The notes beneath the pieces were generated by a model. That model did no database searches, was not told where the DNA came from, and was given only the letters and a program-made list of their open reading frames with translations. Of a DNA stretch of 64,000 bases, positions 11,992 to 24,240 are shown one piece after another (within the stretch, counting starts at the first letter, position 1; each line of letters begins with the position of its first letter). Position numbers and translations under genes: made by a program. Source of the stretch: Erythrocercus mccallii (lineage: Eukaryota; Chordata; Aves; Passeriformes; Dicruridae); assembly GCA_013397435.1 (NCBI GenBank), contig VZRG01000728.1:281524-345523 (forward strand), given 5' to 3'.

Positions 11992-12005
11992 ATACACACA
12001 CACAC
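11992..12005. repeat. Short (CA)n run at gap edge
   Basis: A tacacacacacac run immediately follows the gap. It may be the tail of a longer array lost in the gap. Confidence 0.6.
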
Positions 12006-13340
12006 TCTATGGATACACACAATCTATTTATAGGGTTCATTTCTTCCAGTTCACATCACAACCTGATTATTCAGCATTATGGCAATGTTTATACAGAGCC
12101 TTTTACCAAAAGACCCTGAAGTGTTTTACAATTATTCACTCAATTAAAATGCACAAGAGCCCCAAAGAGCTCTGTTAAGTACCACCAGACCTCCCTCCCT
12201 GAGGTAATATGATAATTGGAGATTATATTAATTTTAAAAGGGACATTTGGATTTTTTTTTGAGCATGCTTATGGAAACAACTGTTGGCTAGCTAATTTCC
12301 AAAGGTGCAGAAAACTGGGACTGAACTTTGCCCAGAATTCCTGAAAACCCAAACCTGAGGGGCCATATCTGGAAATAGCTCTGGCATCAGCTGTGCTTTT
12401 TAGGAGCATGAAGGTGCTCAAAGACAAGAGGGGTGCTGAGTCAGAAGTTTCCCATGCCCAACACCTGAATTTCCAACACTTTCCAGGACACCACCTTGTC
12501 TGAAATGACCACCACAGTGACTTTATGTCTGTCTTGACCCAAGGATCCTTTGAGACCCAAAAATATGAATATTTACTGCCTTTAATCTCCAAAACTCCTG
12601 ATTTTTGGCTCACAACTGGAGAGGAGAAGAGCAACGCAGAACCTTTTACTGGAGAATGGAGATGTGAGTCTGGATTTGTTCCGACTCTGCAGATGTCTGA
12701 GACAGAAATATGTGAGTTTTCTGCTGCATATCCCAGTTTTACATATGAACATAAAAATGGGGGGGAGGATTAAATTAAAGAATAGGGATAGGGTTGTTTT
12801 TGTTAATACAGGTGTAAGTCATTTTACCACGGAAAAAACGGCAGCACTAGAGGGAGTAACCCAAGAACAAACCTCTAGAAGGCAGCAACTCAAGCAGCAT
12901 GAATATTTCTAGGCCCAGGGAGGTGTTGATTTCAAGGAACTGTGACAATTTTCCAGCCTCCTCTAACTCCTGATCTAATTGACGTAATTCTTCTGCACTC
13001 AGAAGCATCCCCCTTGGTTTTAACCTTCTAGACATTATTACTGCTCTCCAGCTTTTGAAAACAACTTTTTATGGGCTCCTAAGAGAGATGAGCCAACCAG
13101 AATAAAAGTGAATTTGCTATTAGATGACATTTTTTGACACTCCAGCTCTTCTGTACAGCAAGTACGTTAATGAATTAGTAAGCATAAAGAACTTCACAGA
13201 ATTAGGTGTCAAGCAGGAGATAAAATCCAGTTCTCTTTGATATTGAAATAGGTGTTCAAATACTACAGATCCCTTCATGTAGCAAGTTCTGTCACTACAC
13301 GTTATTTCCTACACCTCACGTTTTAGTAGCAATTGTTTCA

Positions 13341-13426
13341 AATTAGACAAGTGCCATAATGTGGAAGGACTTTTTAATCTGTTAATTAGACAAGTGCCAT
13401 AATATGGGAGGACTTTTTAATCCATT
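13341..13426. repeat. 43-bp tandem duplication
   Basis: Two adjacent copies each begin aattagacaagtgccataat and continue gaggactttttaat or ggaaggactttttaat. They differ at only a few positions, so the duplication is fairly recent. Confidence 0.92.
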
Positions 13427-15438
13427 ATTTAGACCATGTCTTAATTTCTAAGCACTTTTGAGGGAGGAAGGCACAAATGCAGTTTTTGACCCCGCCAGCA
13501 CAATAAAGGGGGAGCTTAAAGATTGTTTCACACCTAAAGCTTTTGCAAACAGCAAATTGGGAAAATTAGGAGGAGGGGGGAAGCTGGAGGAGCCTTTGGG
13601 CTCTTGGAAGCAGCACATGGCAGAGCTTTGCCCAAGACATCAGTCCCAGAGCTGATGGGACACATCTTTTTCAGGTGAGATTTGGCAAAAAATGTAGAGT
13701 GGTTTTATCTACAGAGAAAGTATTTAAACGGGAAGTTTGCTTCAAAAGGTAGAGGATGTCTGACAACTCACACTTATTTTTCTAGCCTATTTTTCACTCC
13801 CTTGCTCCTCTTTTAGAGTTTTAATCCCTGGAGCATCGATAAAGTAGAGCACGGAATTGGGCCACGTAGTTAGAGATGCCATCAAAGCGCCTCTCTCTGA
13901 GTTCATGGTCAGTGACTTCAAAACAAACCCAGATTTTTTTCTCCTAGAGCTTCTGTCACGTTCACTACATGGTGGCTTCTAACTCTTCCAGTAAATAACT
14001 GGGAATATATCACCCTGGTGGTTAATTTAATTGATGTCTTCTTGGATGGCTTGTTGTGCTACAGTGGAATTTCCAGGCTCATTGGAAGGAAAGCCTTTCC
14101 AAGTAAATGTTTCAACTTTGCACACAAATGCCTTAAGTTTGTTTTAATTTTTCCCTGGGGATAGTGCAGATTCCCAGAATGAATTCCAGCAATCTCCCTT
14201 CAGGTGCCCAGAGTGGATTGACACAGCCCCAGCTGAGGCTTGACCTCTCCCATTACACGGAAGGTGAAATTTTAACTACCTGGAATATTCAAAAAGGCAG
14301 ATTTATAACGCTGGATGTGGGACTTCAGGGCAGAAAGCAGCAACAAATGCCTGGATGGTTCCCAAAAACCCATTCTGCAAGGGAACAACACTTAATGGCT
14401 TTATACAGTATAGACTCTTGTGGCAGTCACAAAACTGCCAAATAAAACATTATTAGCAGTTACTTTCCCTCTGACAAATAGATGGTCCGAGAAGTTTTTT
14501 CTTGGAGGAGAAGCCTTTTGTGACTTTCCTTTGTGTTCTGGGGGTGAAGCAATCCTAAACCAATTTATCACCCCTGACAGGATCCTGACTCTGTGCTGGA
14601 GTTATCTGCATTGCAAAAGCTCCATGGGAATTGAACTCAGACAACTGTTCTTCCTGTTGGGAACCAGACAGCCAAGGAAAGGAGCTATAATCAGTTTGAA
14701 TTTGCCTCTGGCTCATCTTTTGCTCTGTTTCCTTTTAGACCACTACCTCATTAATAAAAATTCGCTGGATTGCTGAGAGTTCAGGTTTCACAATCTACTG
14801 CTTAGAATTGGAGGCTAATCCAATGCTGACTACAGGAAAAGTCAAAAAGCAAGACAGAGCAGAGGGAGGGATGAAAAGGCCGGGTCAGGTCTGGTCCCAG
14901 GCTAAGGAAAATTGGGATGCAGACACCCCGTGCCTGCCAGCAGCTCCCGGCAGCGAAGGAAAATCTGGATAAGGAGCACAACCAGAGTGCCCTGAGTTTA
15001 AATTTGTCACACAAAACACAACATCCTCAGCATGTGACGAGCAAATAAAGACAAATGGTCCAAACCATTGCTGAAGATCAGCTTCCTGCTGATTTCTGAT
15101 TAGGGAAAAGGTGCTTTGGTTAGTTCCCAACATGATTTTACAATCTGCTTTTGTTCCAGGAAATTACATTCTAATTTTCTCCCTTGAAAAACCTTGGAAT
15201 TGATTTTTTAAAATGGGCCAGGAGCAGACATGGATGAAAAAAAATATAAAAATCTGACTTTGGGAGTCAGATTGATTGAAAGACCTGTCATAAAGAGGGT
15301 ACTGGGACTCAGGAGATGGATTTGGGTGAGGATGAGCCTGGACATCAGGTGAACAGCTCAAACAACACCAAGTTCAGGGAAGTGGACCCCAAACAGGGTA
15401 AACCCAACCAGGAGAAACCCAGGCTAGGGAGAAGGGAT

Positions 15439-15505
15439 TTCATAGAAAATCCTGAGTTGGCAGGGACCCAATCCTCGAGTCCAGCTGCTGGCACAGACAA
15501 AACCC
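15439..15505 (-). mobile_element. Short CR1 LINE fragment
   Basis: The plus strand reads tttcatagaaaatcctgagt, tggcagggacccaatcc and gagtccagctgctgg, matching the terminal part of a CR1 subfamily that carries the word gggacccacaaggatc. Confidence 0.7.
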
Positions 15506-17675
15506 AAGGATCAGCCCTCTGGATGGAGCACGTGGAGGAGATGTCCCACTGGGAGGAGCAGAGGATGAAGTGCATGGAAATGCCACTTGCTGAGATGTGG
15601 GTGCTGGGGAAAAGAACCTGAGCCCTGCAAAAAGCTGGGAAGAATAAATACCCGAGGGACAGGCTCCTATTGATTTCACTTAACATCTGCACTACCCGGG
15701 CTCTTAATAAATCAGGTCTCCAAGACAGGAGCATCTGACTTGCAAGCAGCATGGCTCAATTTTTTGTTCTTTGGGAAGATCCAAAGGAAAGAGAAGTGAG
15801 GAAAAACAGTACCAGAAATCATCTGAATTTCCCCAGCATTCCCACTTTGCCTGCTTTAGTTGTAAGAAGAAAAGCTTTTTATCCCATGTCACCCAAACCA
15901 CCTCAGATGAGTGGAAATGGAGTTCTTAAAAAATCCTACATATGCAATCATAAGGAATCACTTTTTCTACCTTCTCCTTTCTTTTTCACAGAGCTGGAGC
16001 AAAATACAATTAGCAGCTACTTTGTACTTATTTCCTTATTTCAAGCCATGAGGACAGGATGGATCCAGCCATGATCTAAGACTTAGGGATCCTTAATGAG
16101 AGAATTAAAACTTGCACTCACAGGAATGAAAGGCTTTTGATAAATCTAAAAAACCCCATATGGATCCTGATGAAATCCTGGGCTCATTGAAGTCCATGTG
16201 AGTTTTCCTGCCAGCTCTGGATTGCTCACCTGGTGGTGCTTGGCTGCCAGGAGAGCATCAGGGGTGGAGATGAACAGAATTCCCCTGCTGTAAGAGGCAG
16301 ACAGAAAGGCCCTCCAGGACACCAAAGTTATTTCACCTCTTCTTTTTCAGTGCCTTTACTCTAAAATAGATGGTTTCTTATCTCAGCCCATCACTGGGGC
16401 TGTGTCATTCATTTGCAAAGGCTGAAGTGGAGCCTCCCTGCACTGCTGCCACCAGAACCCCCCAGGAAAACGTGCCCAGCACCTTGTGACAGGCTTTGAG
16501 ATTAGCAAAGAGCAAGAAGGACTTTGCAGGAAAGAATTGCCTGGTAAAATTTCCAATGTTTTTGCACATCTATGCCAGGCACAAAGGGCTCTGTGATTCC
16601 CATGACAACTGTGGCAAATGCAGCTGTGGGCACCAGTTAATTACAGGGATTCAGCCTTCCAAGTGCACATCAGCTCCTTCAGGTGCTCCTGGGCATGCAG
16701 CACATGTTCAAAAAGCAGCTTTCATGTGACCTAAAGGATTTGCCCTTTAAGGTATCTTTCCATTTTTAAGCCAGGAGTTTGGAATCCATTAACGCCAATT
16801 AAAACTGGACACTGGGTGCTCAGTTCTCCATGCACTGCAGATTTATCCCTGCAGGTTGAAAAGTTTGGGGGTTGTTTTCTATTTTTTTTTATTTTTTTTT
16901 TTTTGATTAAACAGAAAGCCAAGATAAAGGGAAATGTCCTCATATGATTTGTTCTCATGGGTCATGGCAACAGCAGCACTGCAGGAGAAAAATGTCCCTC
17001 TCAGAGCTATATTTCCTATGGATATTACAGCAACAAGACAAAAGGCAGCTGAGCTCTCTCATCCCAGCATCCAGGCCAGGAAAAGTGGATACATCTCACG
17101 GCAGAAACCCCTGCTTGTCCTTAAGTATCTGCTATAAATAATCACACCAGGAGTAAAATGTGTTTTCATTTGAGAAGTCACCTCTCTCCTTGTCAGCTTC
17201 ACTTACAGCAAAGTCATGCTGCCAATCTGTACGAGTTCTCCTTGAGAATACACCAGCAAAGCCAAATATTTTCCCTTCTAACAGGACCTCTACTGAAATG
17301 GGCAAGACTAAACGAAATAAAAAGCAATTATCTTTCTTCTCTTTTTTTTTGCCCCCATAGTTCCGTGTGCTAATTGTTAACAGTGACCCACTCCTGCAAA
17401 GGACTGGGAAAAATCAAATGGATTTCAAGCAACGCTACTAATTCTTCAACACAGATCTTATTTATCACAAAAAAATTAAACATCTCTGCCAGGCATGGAA
17501 ATTATTAACAACAACAAAAAAAAAGAATGCCAAATGCACTGCAGATGTGGGGCTACTTGGAGTGAAGGGAAAGACTGACATAAATCTATTCTGTAATCTC
17601 GTGGCTGTTTCCTACTAAAGGAAGGACCAGAATGCAATGTGCTAAATTACTGGGGCAGAGGGATATGTTGCTTAA

Positions 17676-17706
17676 GGATTTTTTTTTTTTAAGAAAAAAA
17701 AAGAGC
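17676..17706. repeat. Poly-T / poly-A low-complexity pair
   Basis: A run of about ten T is followed within four bases by a run of about nine A. This could form a weak hairpin. It has no recognisable element around it. Confidence 0.6.
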
Positions 17707-18517
17707 AGTTGCACTGCTGGCACAACAGACCTAGCTCTGTCACAAGTAATTTATTACATCAGTAGATCAACTTTATTAAAAAAAGAAAAAGACAACAAAG
17801 AAGTCTGTCTTTGTGCCGAGCTCAGCTCAGACTGGTTTGGAAACATAAACAGCTTCAGAGTTTAATTAGAAACTGTTTACATCTGAAAGATAATTTCATT
17901 TTCCTCAAATTGTAACAGAGGTAATTCCAGATAGTTCTGCTGACTCCAGAGTTTAATGGCTCTGAGCTGCCAGACTGAAAAATGCAAAGTGAGGGCTGAA
18001 CAGCTGAAAACCGACAGAGGGGTCAGGAAATTCTGTGCTAACTGCTAATGCTTTGATTGGGTAACATTTAACAGCTCTGCAGCTACAAGATGCTGTAAGA
18101 CATCTACAAGAAAAAAAAGAGAACCACTCAGTAAACTAAAGCGTCCTTTCCCACACTCTATTTCTGATTTCTTTCCCATTTCATCCTGACCTTTTGTCTT
18201 TTTTTAAGCTTTTTAATTTTTTTTTTCTTTTTAATCTGGAGAAGTGCTGGAGAAAAGGGCTTTTCCCTTCAAGTTGATGCTGTTGTCATGGCATACCTGG
18301 CTGTGTTCTGGAAATCTCTGCAGGGTGTGTGTTTTCACATCTGGAGACTCCAGCTCAGCCTCTGAATGACCAAAATGAGGGTGACCTTATGTTCTGCTTC
18401 CTTGAGATCATTTTTCAAAAAGGAGAAAAGTGATTGAAACTAATACTTAATACAACAAACGGCACAAGTGAGTAGTACTTTCCCAACTTGTCTTGAAGAG
18501 ATTTTTCACTAGGCTTT

Positions 18518-18556
18518 ATTTATTTAACTACATGTTTAGAAAGTAGTTAAATAAAT
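18518..18556. repeat. Perfect 14-bp inverted repeat (hairpin)
   Basis: atttatttaactac at 18518-18531 is the exact reverse complement of gtagttaaataaat at 18543-18556, with an 11-base loop. It might be a small transposon footprint or a structured RNA stem. Nothing beyond the stem supports either. Confidence 0.85.
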
Positions 18557-19274
18557 CTTTTTTCCATGGCAGTTCAAAAACCAAACAAAAGCAGATGACA
18601 AAGTAAGAAAGCTCCTTAGAAAACCCTTTAAGACCCAAACCCACTGAGCCCAACAGCTCCGCAGGAGCTCTCAGCCACCCTCAAAGATGCAAATATTCAC
18701 TTGTGCAGTGTAAAATCAGCACTGCTGCCACTGGCCTGCTTTTGATGTGCAGCCCTAAACCTCCTTAATGGCAATGAGGGATCCACAGGGAAGCACAGCC
18801 CTTCAGCACCATCAAAGGGCTGGGGAAACACCTGAATTGTGGGGTGATGCTCCCCCAGACACTGCCCTGGGCAAGGAGTGAGGGAGCTCCTGAACCCCCT
18901 GAGCCTGACCCAATCCTGCTGTTCATCCAGCCCAGTTCCATCAGGAGATCCCTGAGGAATCCTCATGACTGCACATCCTCCTTCCTCCACAAAGCCTCCT
19001 TTTCATTCAGGTGCCTCCCATCACCTGGATTTTCACATAGCTCCCCAGAGGTGGAAGCAAACTGCAGCACGGGAGCAACAGCAGGTTGGGGTTGGGGTGC
19101 ACAGGCCAATTTCTCTTCCCCAAACCAATGATTTGCACCAGAAAGATCAGATGGGTTTGGACAGAGACCCCGTGCACAGATACAATTCACACACCTGGGA
19201 CCGAACTGTTAATTAAGGAAAAGTCACTAATCCAGGCTTTGACACCTCGGTGGCTCTGGGGAACATTCCAGATG

Positions 19275-19335
19275 TTGGATCCCCGAAGTCTGGGGAAGAT
19301 CCAGATCCTTGGACCTCAGAAGTTTGGGGAAGAGG
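19275..19335. repeat. Imperfect direct repeat, period about 34 bp
   Basis: ttggatccccgaagtctggg from 19275 is echoed by ttggacctcagaagtttggg from 19309, both followed by gaaga. This is a local duplication with about 80 percent identity. Confidence 0.65.
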
Positions 19336-21652
19336 GAGCGTTCTGATGCTGCACTCCTGCAATAACAGCTGCAGTGAATGCCAAAGCTTCTGCCAACCCT
19401 GCCCCTGCACTGAGCACAAACTCCAGAGAAATCTTCCAAGTCTGAGCACTGCAGACATGGAATCAGAGCCCTAACACCAGGAAAATCAGCAAGACCTTCC
19501 AGAGTACAGAACAAGCATGAAATGGGAATGAGGGCAGGAAGAGAAAATGAATAAATTGCTATTTTAGATGTCTCTAATAATGTATTTGCTACCACAGAGG
19601 CTGTCAATAGAGGGGAGCCAAAAAACCCAGTTTTTCCTTGCCAGCAGAAATGGGGGTTTATTTATAAAAAAGCACAAAATAAAGAGTGATGCACCCTTCC
19701 TTGGCCACTGAAGATAACACATGAAGGCAAAGCATCAAATGAACTGTTCCTCACTTGCAGCAGAGCTCCCTTTCAAGAAAATCTTGGGAATTTGCCTGTG
19801 GAGAACAAACATTTCCTAAGCTTATCCTGGGATGCCTGGACCACTTCTACAACAGATCCATGGACCAGCTGATCCCCAGGGAGGCCAAGAGGAATGTTCA
19901 CATTTGCTGTATCTCCTGTGCAGCTCTTGGTGTCACTTTGAGCTCCTCACAGACATCTGGTACTACTGCTCAGGAAAAAAACCACTCTGTTTCCACTTAA
20001 ATATTTTATCTCACCTTAATTACTACTGATGTACTCAGTGTTCAGTGCAGAATATCTAATTGCTCCTGGAGGGAATTAAAACCCAGTAAGCACTGAGGCT
20101 CTTTTTCAGTGGCACTTGGAAGAAACCCACCTGATGGTCCTTCCCATGGTTAACTTTCCCCCATTTCTCCTCAGCAGTGCTTAATTCCAGTCATTAGTTT
20201 AATTTGGGGCTGTCACTCAGCTGAGCCTGAACAGATCACCTCTGCTCTCACTCTCATTCTCAGGCACCTTCCCATTGCCTCCCTGCTCTAGTTCTAACAT
20301 AAAGGTTTTAATTTTACTTAAAAATTTACTGATTAACAACGAGGGGGATTTTTGGGACTGGTTAGAAAAATGTCTTCTCCAAATTACAACGGTGAACGAA
20401 CCCCTATTTTTCTATGTATGATTGCTACTCTGTGCTCTTTCTGTGTTCCTAATTGGTCTCCTCCCCCAGACCCTGCCTCCAAAAACTCAGTAATTAAAGT
20501 GAAATTGTGTACTGAAAGGCAATTACTCAAAATTAGCTGTTCCTTTTTCCCCCCCGTGAGGCACCGTTCCATAAAAATCCTCTAACATAATAATCTACAG
20601 CTGAGAGATTAAACTGATCTCATTCCTCCTTTTTTTCCACTCATGGTCATCACTGCACAAACCAGGAATTTCCACCAGCAGTGTCCCAGCCCAAGCCCCA
20701 CTTCTTTGTAACACTTACAGTTATACTTATCTGAGTAAATTCAATTTAAAATCTGAGTGAGAGGGAAACATGGAGTGACTTTAAATTCTAGCTGTGAAAA
20801 TTGGAAATGGGAACACGAGATCCAAGATAAGAACACGGGGAGGGGGAAAGGCAGAGGGGTTCAATTCATTCTTGACTTTTCAAAAGGAGCATCAGACAGA
20901 AGGAACAAGACGAAGGGGAGTTGCTGTGTGGGGAAGCATCCTAAAGAAACTGTTTCCTCCTTCCTGTGCCTGCCCAGACCTTCCTGTGTGTCGTCAAGGG
21001 ATCTAAATTAGAATATGCCTTGGAACTCTTGGAAAAGAGGAAAGCCAGGTCTCCTGGGGGCCAAGATTAAAATAAAAGTTTCCCAAGAGATGTTCTTTCT
21101 TACAGAAGTTTGTTAAGCAAATATCAATAGCCATGCTCTCTCACACATCAGATTTTCCACTTCTTGAATATCTACTGCTCATTACATGTCTTGAAACGAT
21201 AGCCCATACAGCATTTATATTTTCCTGAGTATTTGAGATTATTTTGTATTTATTTATTCTTTTCTCCATCGTGGGCTTTGAGGAGAACCTTCCAGATCAA
21301 TATGACGTGCTCCATCTCATAATAAATGTATAGAGAAAGCAGTGGGGTACAGGGCAGTAGGACAGACCTGAGAAAAATCTGCACCATTCCCATATCCAGG
21401 TGCAAAGGGGATTGGAGGGGAGCACCACAAAGCAGCCCCTTCCCCTTTTCCCACCAGCTTGTGTCTATGGGAAGGCAAAGACGGATGGAACAAAGGGCTC
21501 TGTCCTGGGAGCTGTTTCCATTAGCCCTGGCTGGGATGATCCAGCAACAAGAAATGAACCTGGGAAGAGGAAACGCTTCCAGCAGGGGCCAGGGAAAGAG
21601 GATTTTGTTGTTGCAGGTATGGGCATCCCAAAGGGAAAAACAACTGCGGGAC

Positions 21653-22095
21653 TGATGCCTTGAGTTTGAGCTTTGCTGTGTTTCAGGTTTTGTGCTGCCC
21701 AGGGAGCAGCTCTGAGCTCACAGCCAGGGGCACTCAGCTCTGCACACTGCAGGGACACAAAACAAATCCTTGTCCTGCTGCACACCAAGGACAACTTTCA
21801 GCCCCAAAGCACAACCAAGGGTGGCTGCAGGGAGGAACAAGAAGGATGGGAGCTCACAGCCTGGAGCTGGGATTGGACAATTCAACCCCAAGGTGCAAAT
21901 GGACCAAAACTGATCAAAGTGTGAGACCTCGTGACCAGTTGTCCATTTTGTGACCATTTTGGGTCCACCTTGGGTGTAGCCCTGGCCAGGCTCTTATCCT
22001 GCCCAAGGTGTACCCTGGAGGCCTTTCAATAAATCTCTGCTTCATTCTCCAGCTCTGGCCAGTCTCTGTTCCAGCTCAGCCTGCCCAAGGCATCA
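21653..22095 (+). mobile_element. Solo LTR of an endogenous retrovirus
   Basis: The 443-bp element begins TGATGCCTT and ends AAGGCATCA, an exact 9-bp terminal inverted repeat with the canonical TG...CA ends. It contains ttttgtgaccattttgggtc, a GC-poor U3, and the polyadenylation signal AATAAA at 22028-22033 followed by a pyrimidine-rich stretch, as in an R/U5. The text resembles passerine ERV LTRs I recall. Flanking bases are ggac on the left and ggat on the right, a possibly decayed target-site duplication. I see no internal viral genes or second LTR nearby, so this looks like a solo LTR left by recombination. Confidence 0.75.
22028..22033 (+). terminator. Polyadenylation signal in solo LTR
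   Basis: AATAAA lies about 62 bp before the LTR end, the usual position for the R region of a retroviral LTR. It points antisense to ADAM12, so it should not terminate the host transcript. Confidence 0.55.
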
Positions 22096-22977
22096 GGATG
22101 AGCATGTGCATGGCCTTGGTGAAACTGCCCATCCTTGGAGGATTCCTGCTCTCATTAACCTCAGCTAGGAAAAGGAAATGGAAAAGCATCAAGGAGCACT
22201 CCCTGGGAGAGGGAAGGAAGAACAAATCCCCAGCCTGTTCACTTCCCTGCAGACGAGTTCCCTGTGTGGATCACCTGCATGGAAGTTACCAGAGCACAGC
22301 ATTCAAGGACACAGGGAAGTGGGTGAGGGGAAGTTCAACCCTTCAGTTTACAGGAGGGGAGAACACTAACTATCAAAATTTTGCTTCCCTTAAAGCTGGC
22401 AAAAAAATCTCAAGCATATCTGAACTCAATATTTTGACTTCTTAGTGGGAGCTCCCCTGGCTTCAAACCTCATGGAGGCCCCTGTGCTGAATTTTGATGA
22501 AGAAGGATGTGCAAAAAGTGCATTTCCAAAATTATTAAATAAACGGGCGCTGCTAATTGGGAGCATTTTGCTCTGCAGTGCTAAATCTTGCTCACATTTG
22601 CCAGGGTATAAATGCAGCCCAATGCCTTGGGCAGCACCAGAACTCCTTGGTATTTATCTACCTGGCAGGAGGAATATTTTCACTCCTAAGAGGTGACACT
22701 TTAGGGAGATATTTGGAAAACAAGTGGAACACTGAAGTGGCCTCACTGGCTTGGCCCAGTCCCTTAGTTTCCAGGTAATGAGATCTCAGGAAAAAGATTC
22801 ACAAATCTCTCTAATATTCCTTATTCTTCACTTGCAACAGTCCATGTACAAGACAACTTTAAAAACTAGAGGAAGATCTTTACAACAGATGCATAAAAAA
22901 GAGGACAAGGTGTGTAAAATATTCCTTACTGATATGGTTAGTATCACTATTAAATATATTTAAATATTAATATTCCA

Positions 22978-23004
22978 TAGTACTAAAGACTAATTTTAGT
23001 ACTA
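22978..23004. repeat. Perfect 10-bp inverted repeat
   Basis: tagtactaaa (22978-22987) is mirrored by tttagtacta (22995-23004) across a seven-base loop, in an AT-rich stretch. Confidence 0.75.
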
Positions 23005-23814
23005 AATATTCCTTATTGAAAGTATTTTTATAGGAACCACCCCCGTTTCTACAGAAGGATCTATGTGACTTTCATAGCAAATATTTGAATCTCTAAAAGT
23101 CCTGTATTGACACAAATTTGTGGGGTTTGTGCCTGATTTCATGTTATAAAAAATACATTTTGCTAAAGTAATAGGTCTTTAGACTTTTGTAGCTCACACA
23201 CAACTGGTGCTCATCTTGCTGGTATCTTTTAAGAATAAAAACTATAGGAAGCTGATTAAAGGATAGATCCAACAGAGTTTAAATTCCACCCTGATCCCTG
23301 GAGGTTTTCTCCCACCAAGACATAATTTCCAAGACCTCTTCAAAGACTGAAACAGAAGAACTGAAAGAAATTACAATAATTGATGAAATCCTTTTTAAGT
23401 CAACAGCCCTAAAACATTCCCTTTTGTGCATGACCACGTCACTGACTGCAAAGTTAAATTCATAGAGGCCTTTCTGGTATAACTTAGGTATTTCCTATTT
23501 TTTGTAGACATCGGATAAGGACTTTTCAGTGCTTTTTACACTAATTTCAGCTAGATTTTTTTTTTATTCCACTGATTAAATCTACCTTAAACCAATTAGA
23601 AAGGCACAGAGTCAGTGTAGTGAGTACACTGAGCGCAGGCTGTCTTTCTAAAAGGACGTGGCATGCTCTTAGTTTTGATTTTTTGGCTATTTCCAGAGTT
23701 CATTTGAGATGAAGGACATTCATTTGGCCTTCCCTTAACAGACAAGCACTTGCAGAGAGGAAAACTTTTCAGTGTTCCTTCAATAACGGTGCTCAAGGGA
23801 GTATTGCTATTGGT

Positions 23815-23960
23815 GAGACACGCTGGGTAATTAAATATTCAACGTGTTAATTTGGAATCGGTGAGACGCAGCTTGGCTCAAGGCATGAAATGCTCCCCAG
23901 GAAGATTTATCTCACCGATTGACAGCACGGTGTCGAGATAAAGCCTGAGGCTATAAAGCC
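23815..23960. promoter_or_regulatory. CpG-rich patch with 11-bp inverted repeat (candidate enhancer)
   Basis: aatcggtgaga at 23856-23866 is the exact reverse complement of tctcaccgatt at 23910-23920. About eight CpGs fall within some 130 bases, well above the surrounding intron. Homeobox-like taattaaat and a TGACAG motif are nearby. No transposon is recognisable. This would suit a conserved noncoding element, but that is inference. Confidence 0.35.
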
Positions 23961-24198
23961 AAAGTTTCCATTTCTCAGTCAATAATCAGTGCAAACACTC
24001 AGCCTGCTCAGGGCTGTGCAGGCCACTGCTCTTCCTCAGGCACAAGCTGAGTGCAGAGCTTGGGGAAAATCCAAAGAGAGCATTACAGGACTGAGCTGGC
24101 TCCCCCTGCCCAAACTTCTGGGGTTCTGGGGGTGGGCAGAGCCTTGAAGGAAAGTTCTATAGAAACCCCAACGGGGGAGCTGAGCCGCTTGGAGCCAT

Positions 24199-24240
24199 CC
24201 CCAAGGGATGAGGAATGCAATCCCAAGGGATGAGGAGTGG
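24199..24240. repeat. Two-copy tandem repeat of about 21 bp
   Basis: ccccaagggatgaggaatgc is followed directly by tcccaagggatgaggagtgg. Confidence 0.75.

Noticed and set aside
11600..12178. Long open frames on both strands
   Set aside because: They exist only because the 270-N gap contains no stop codons.
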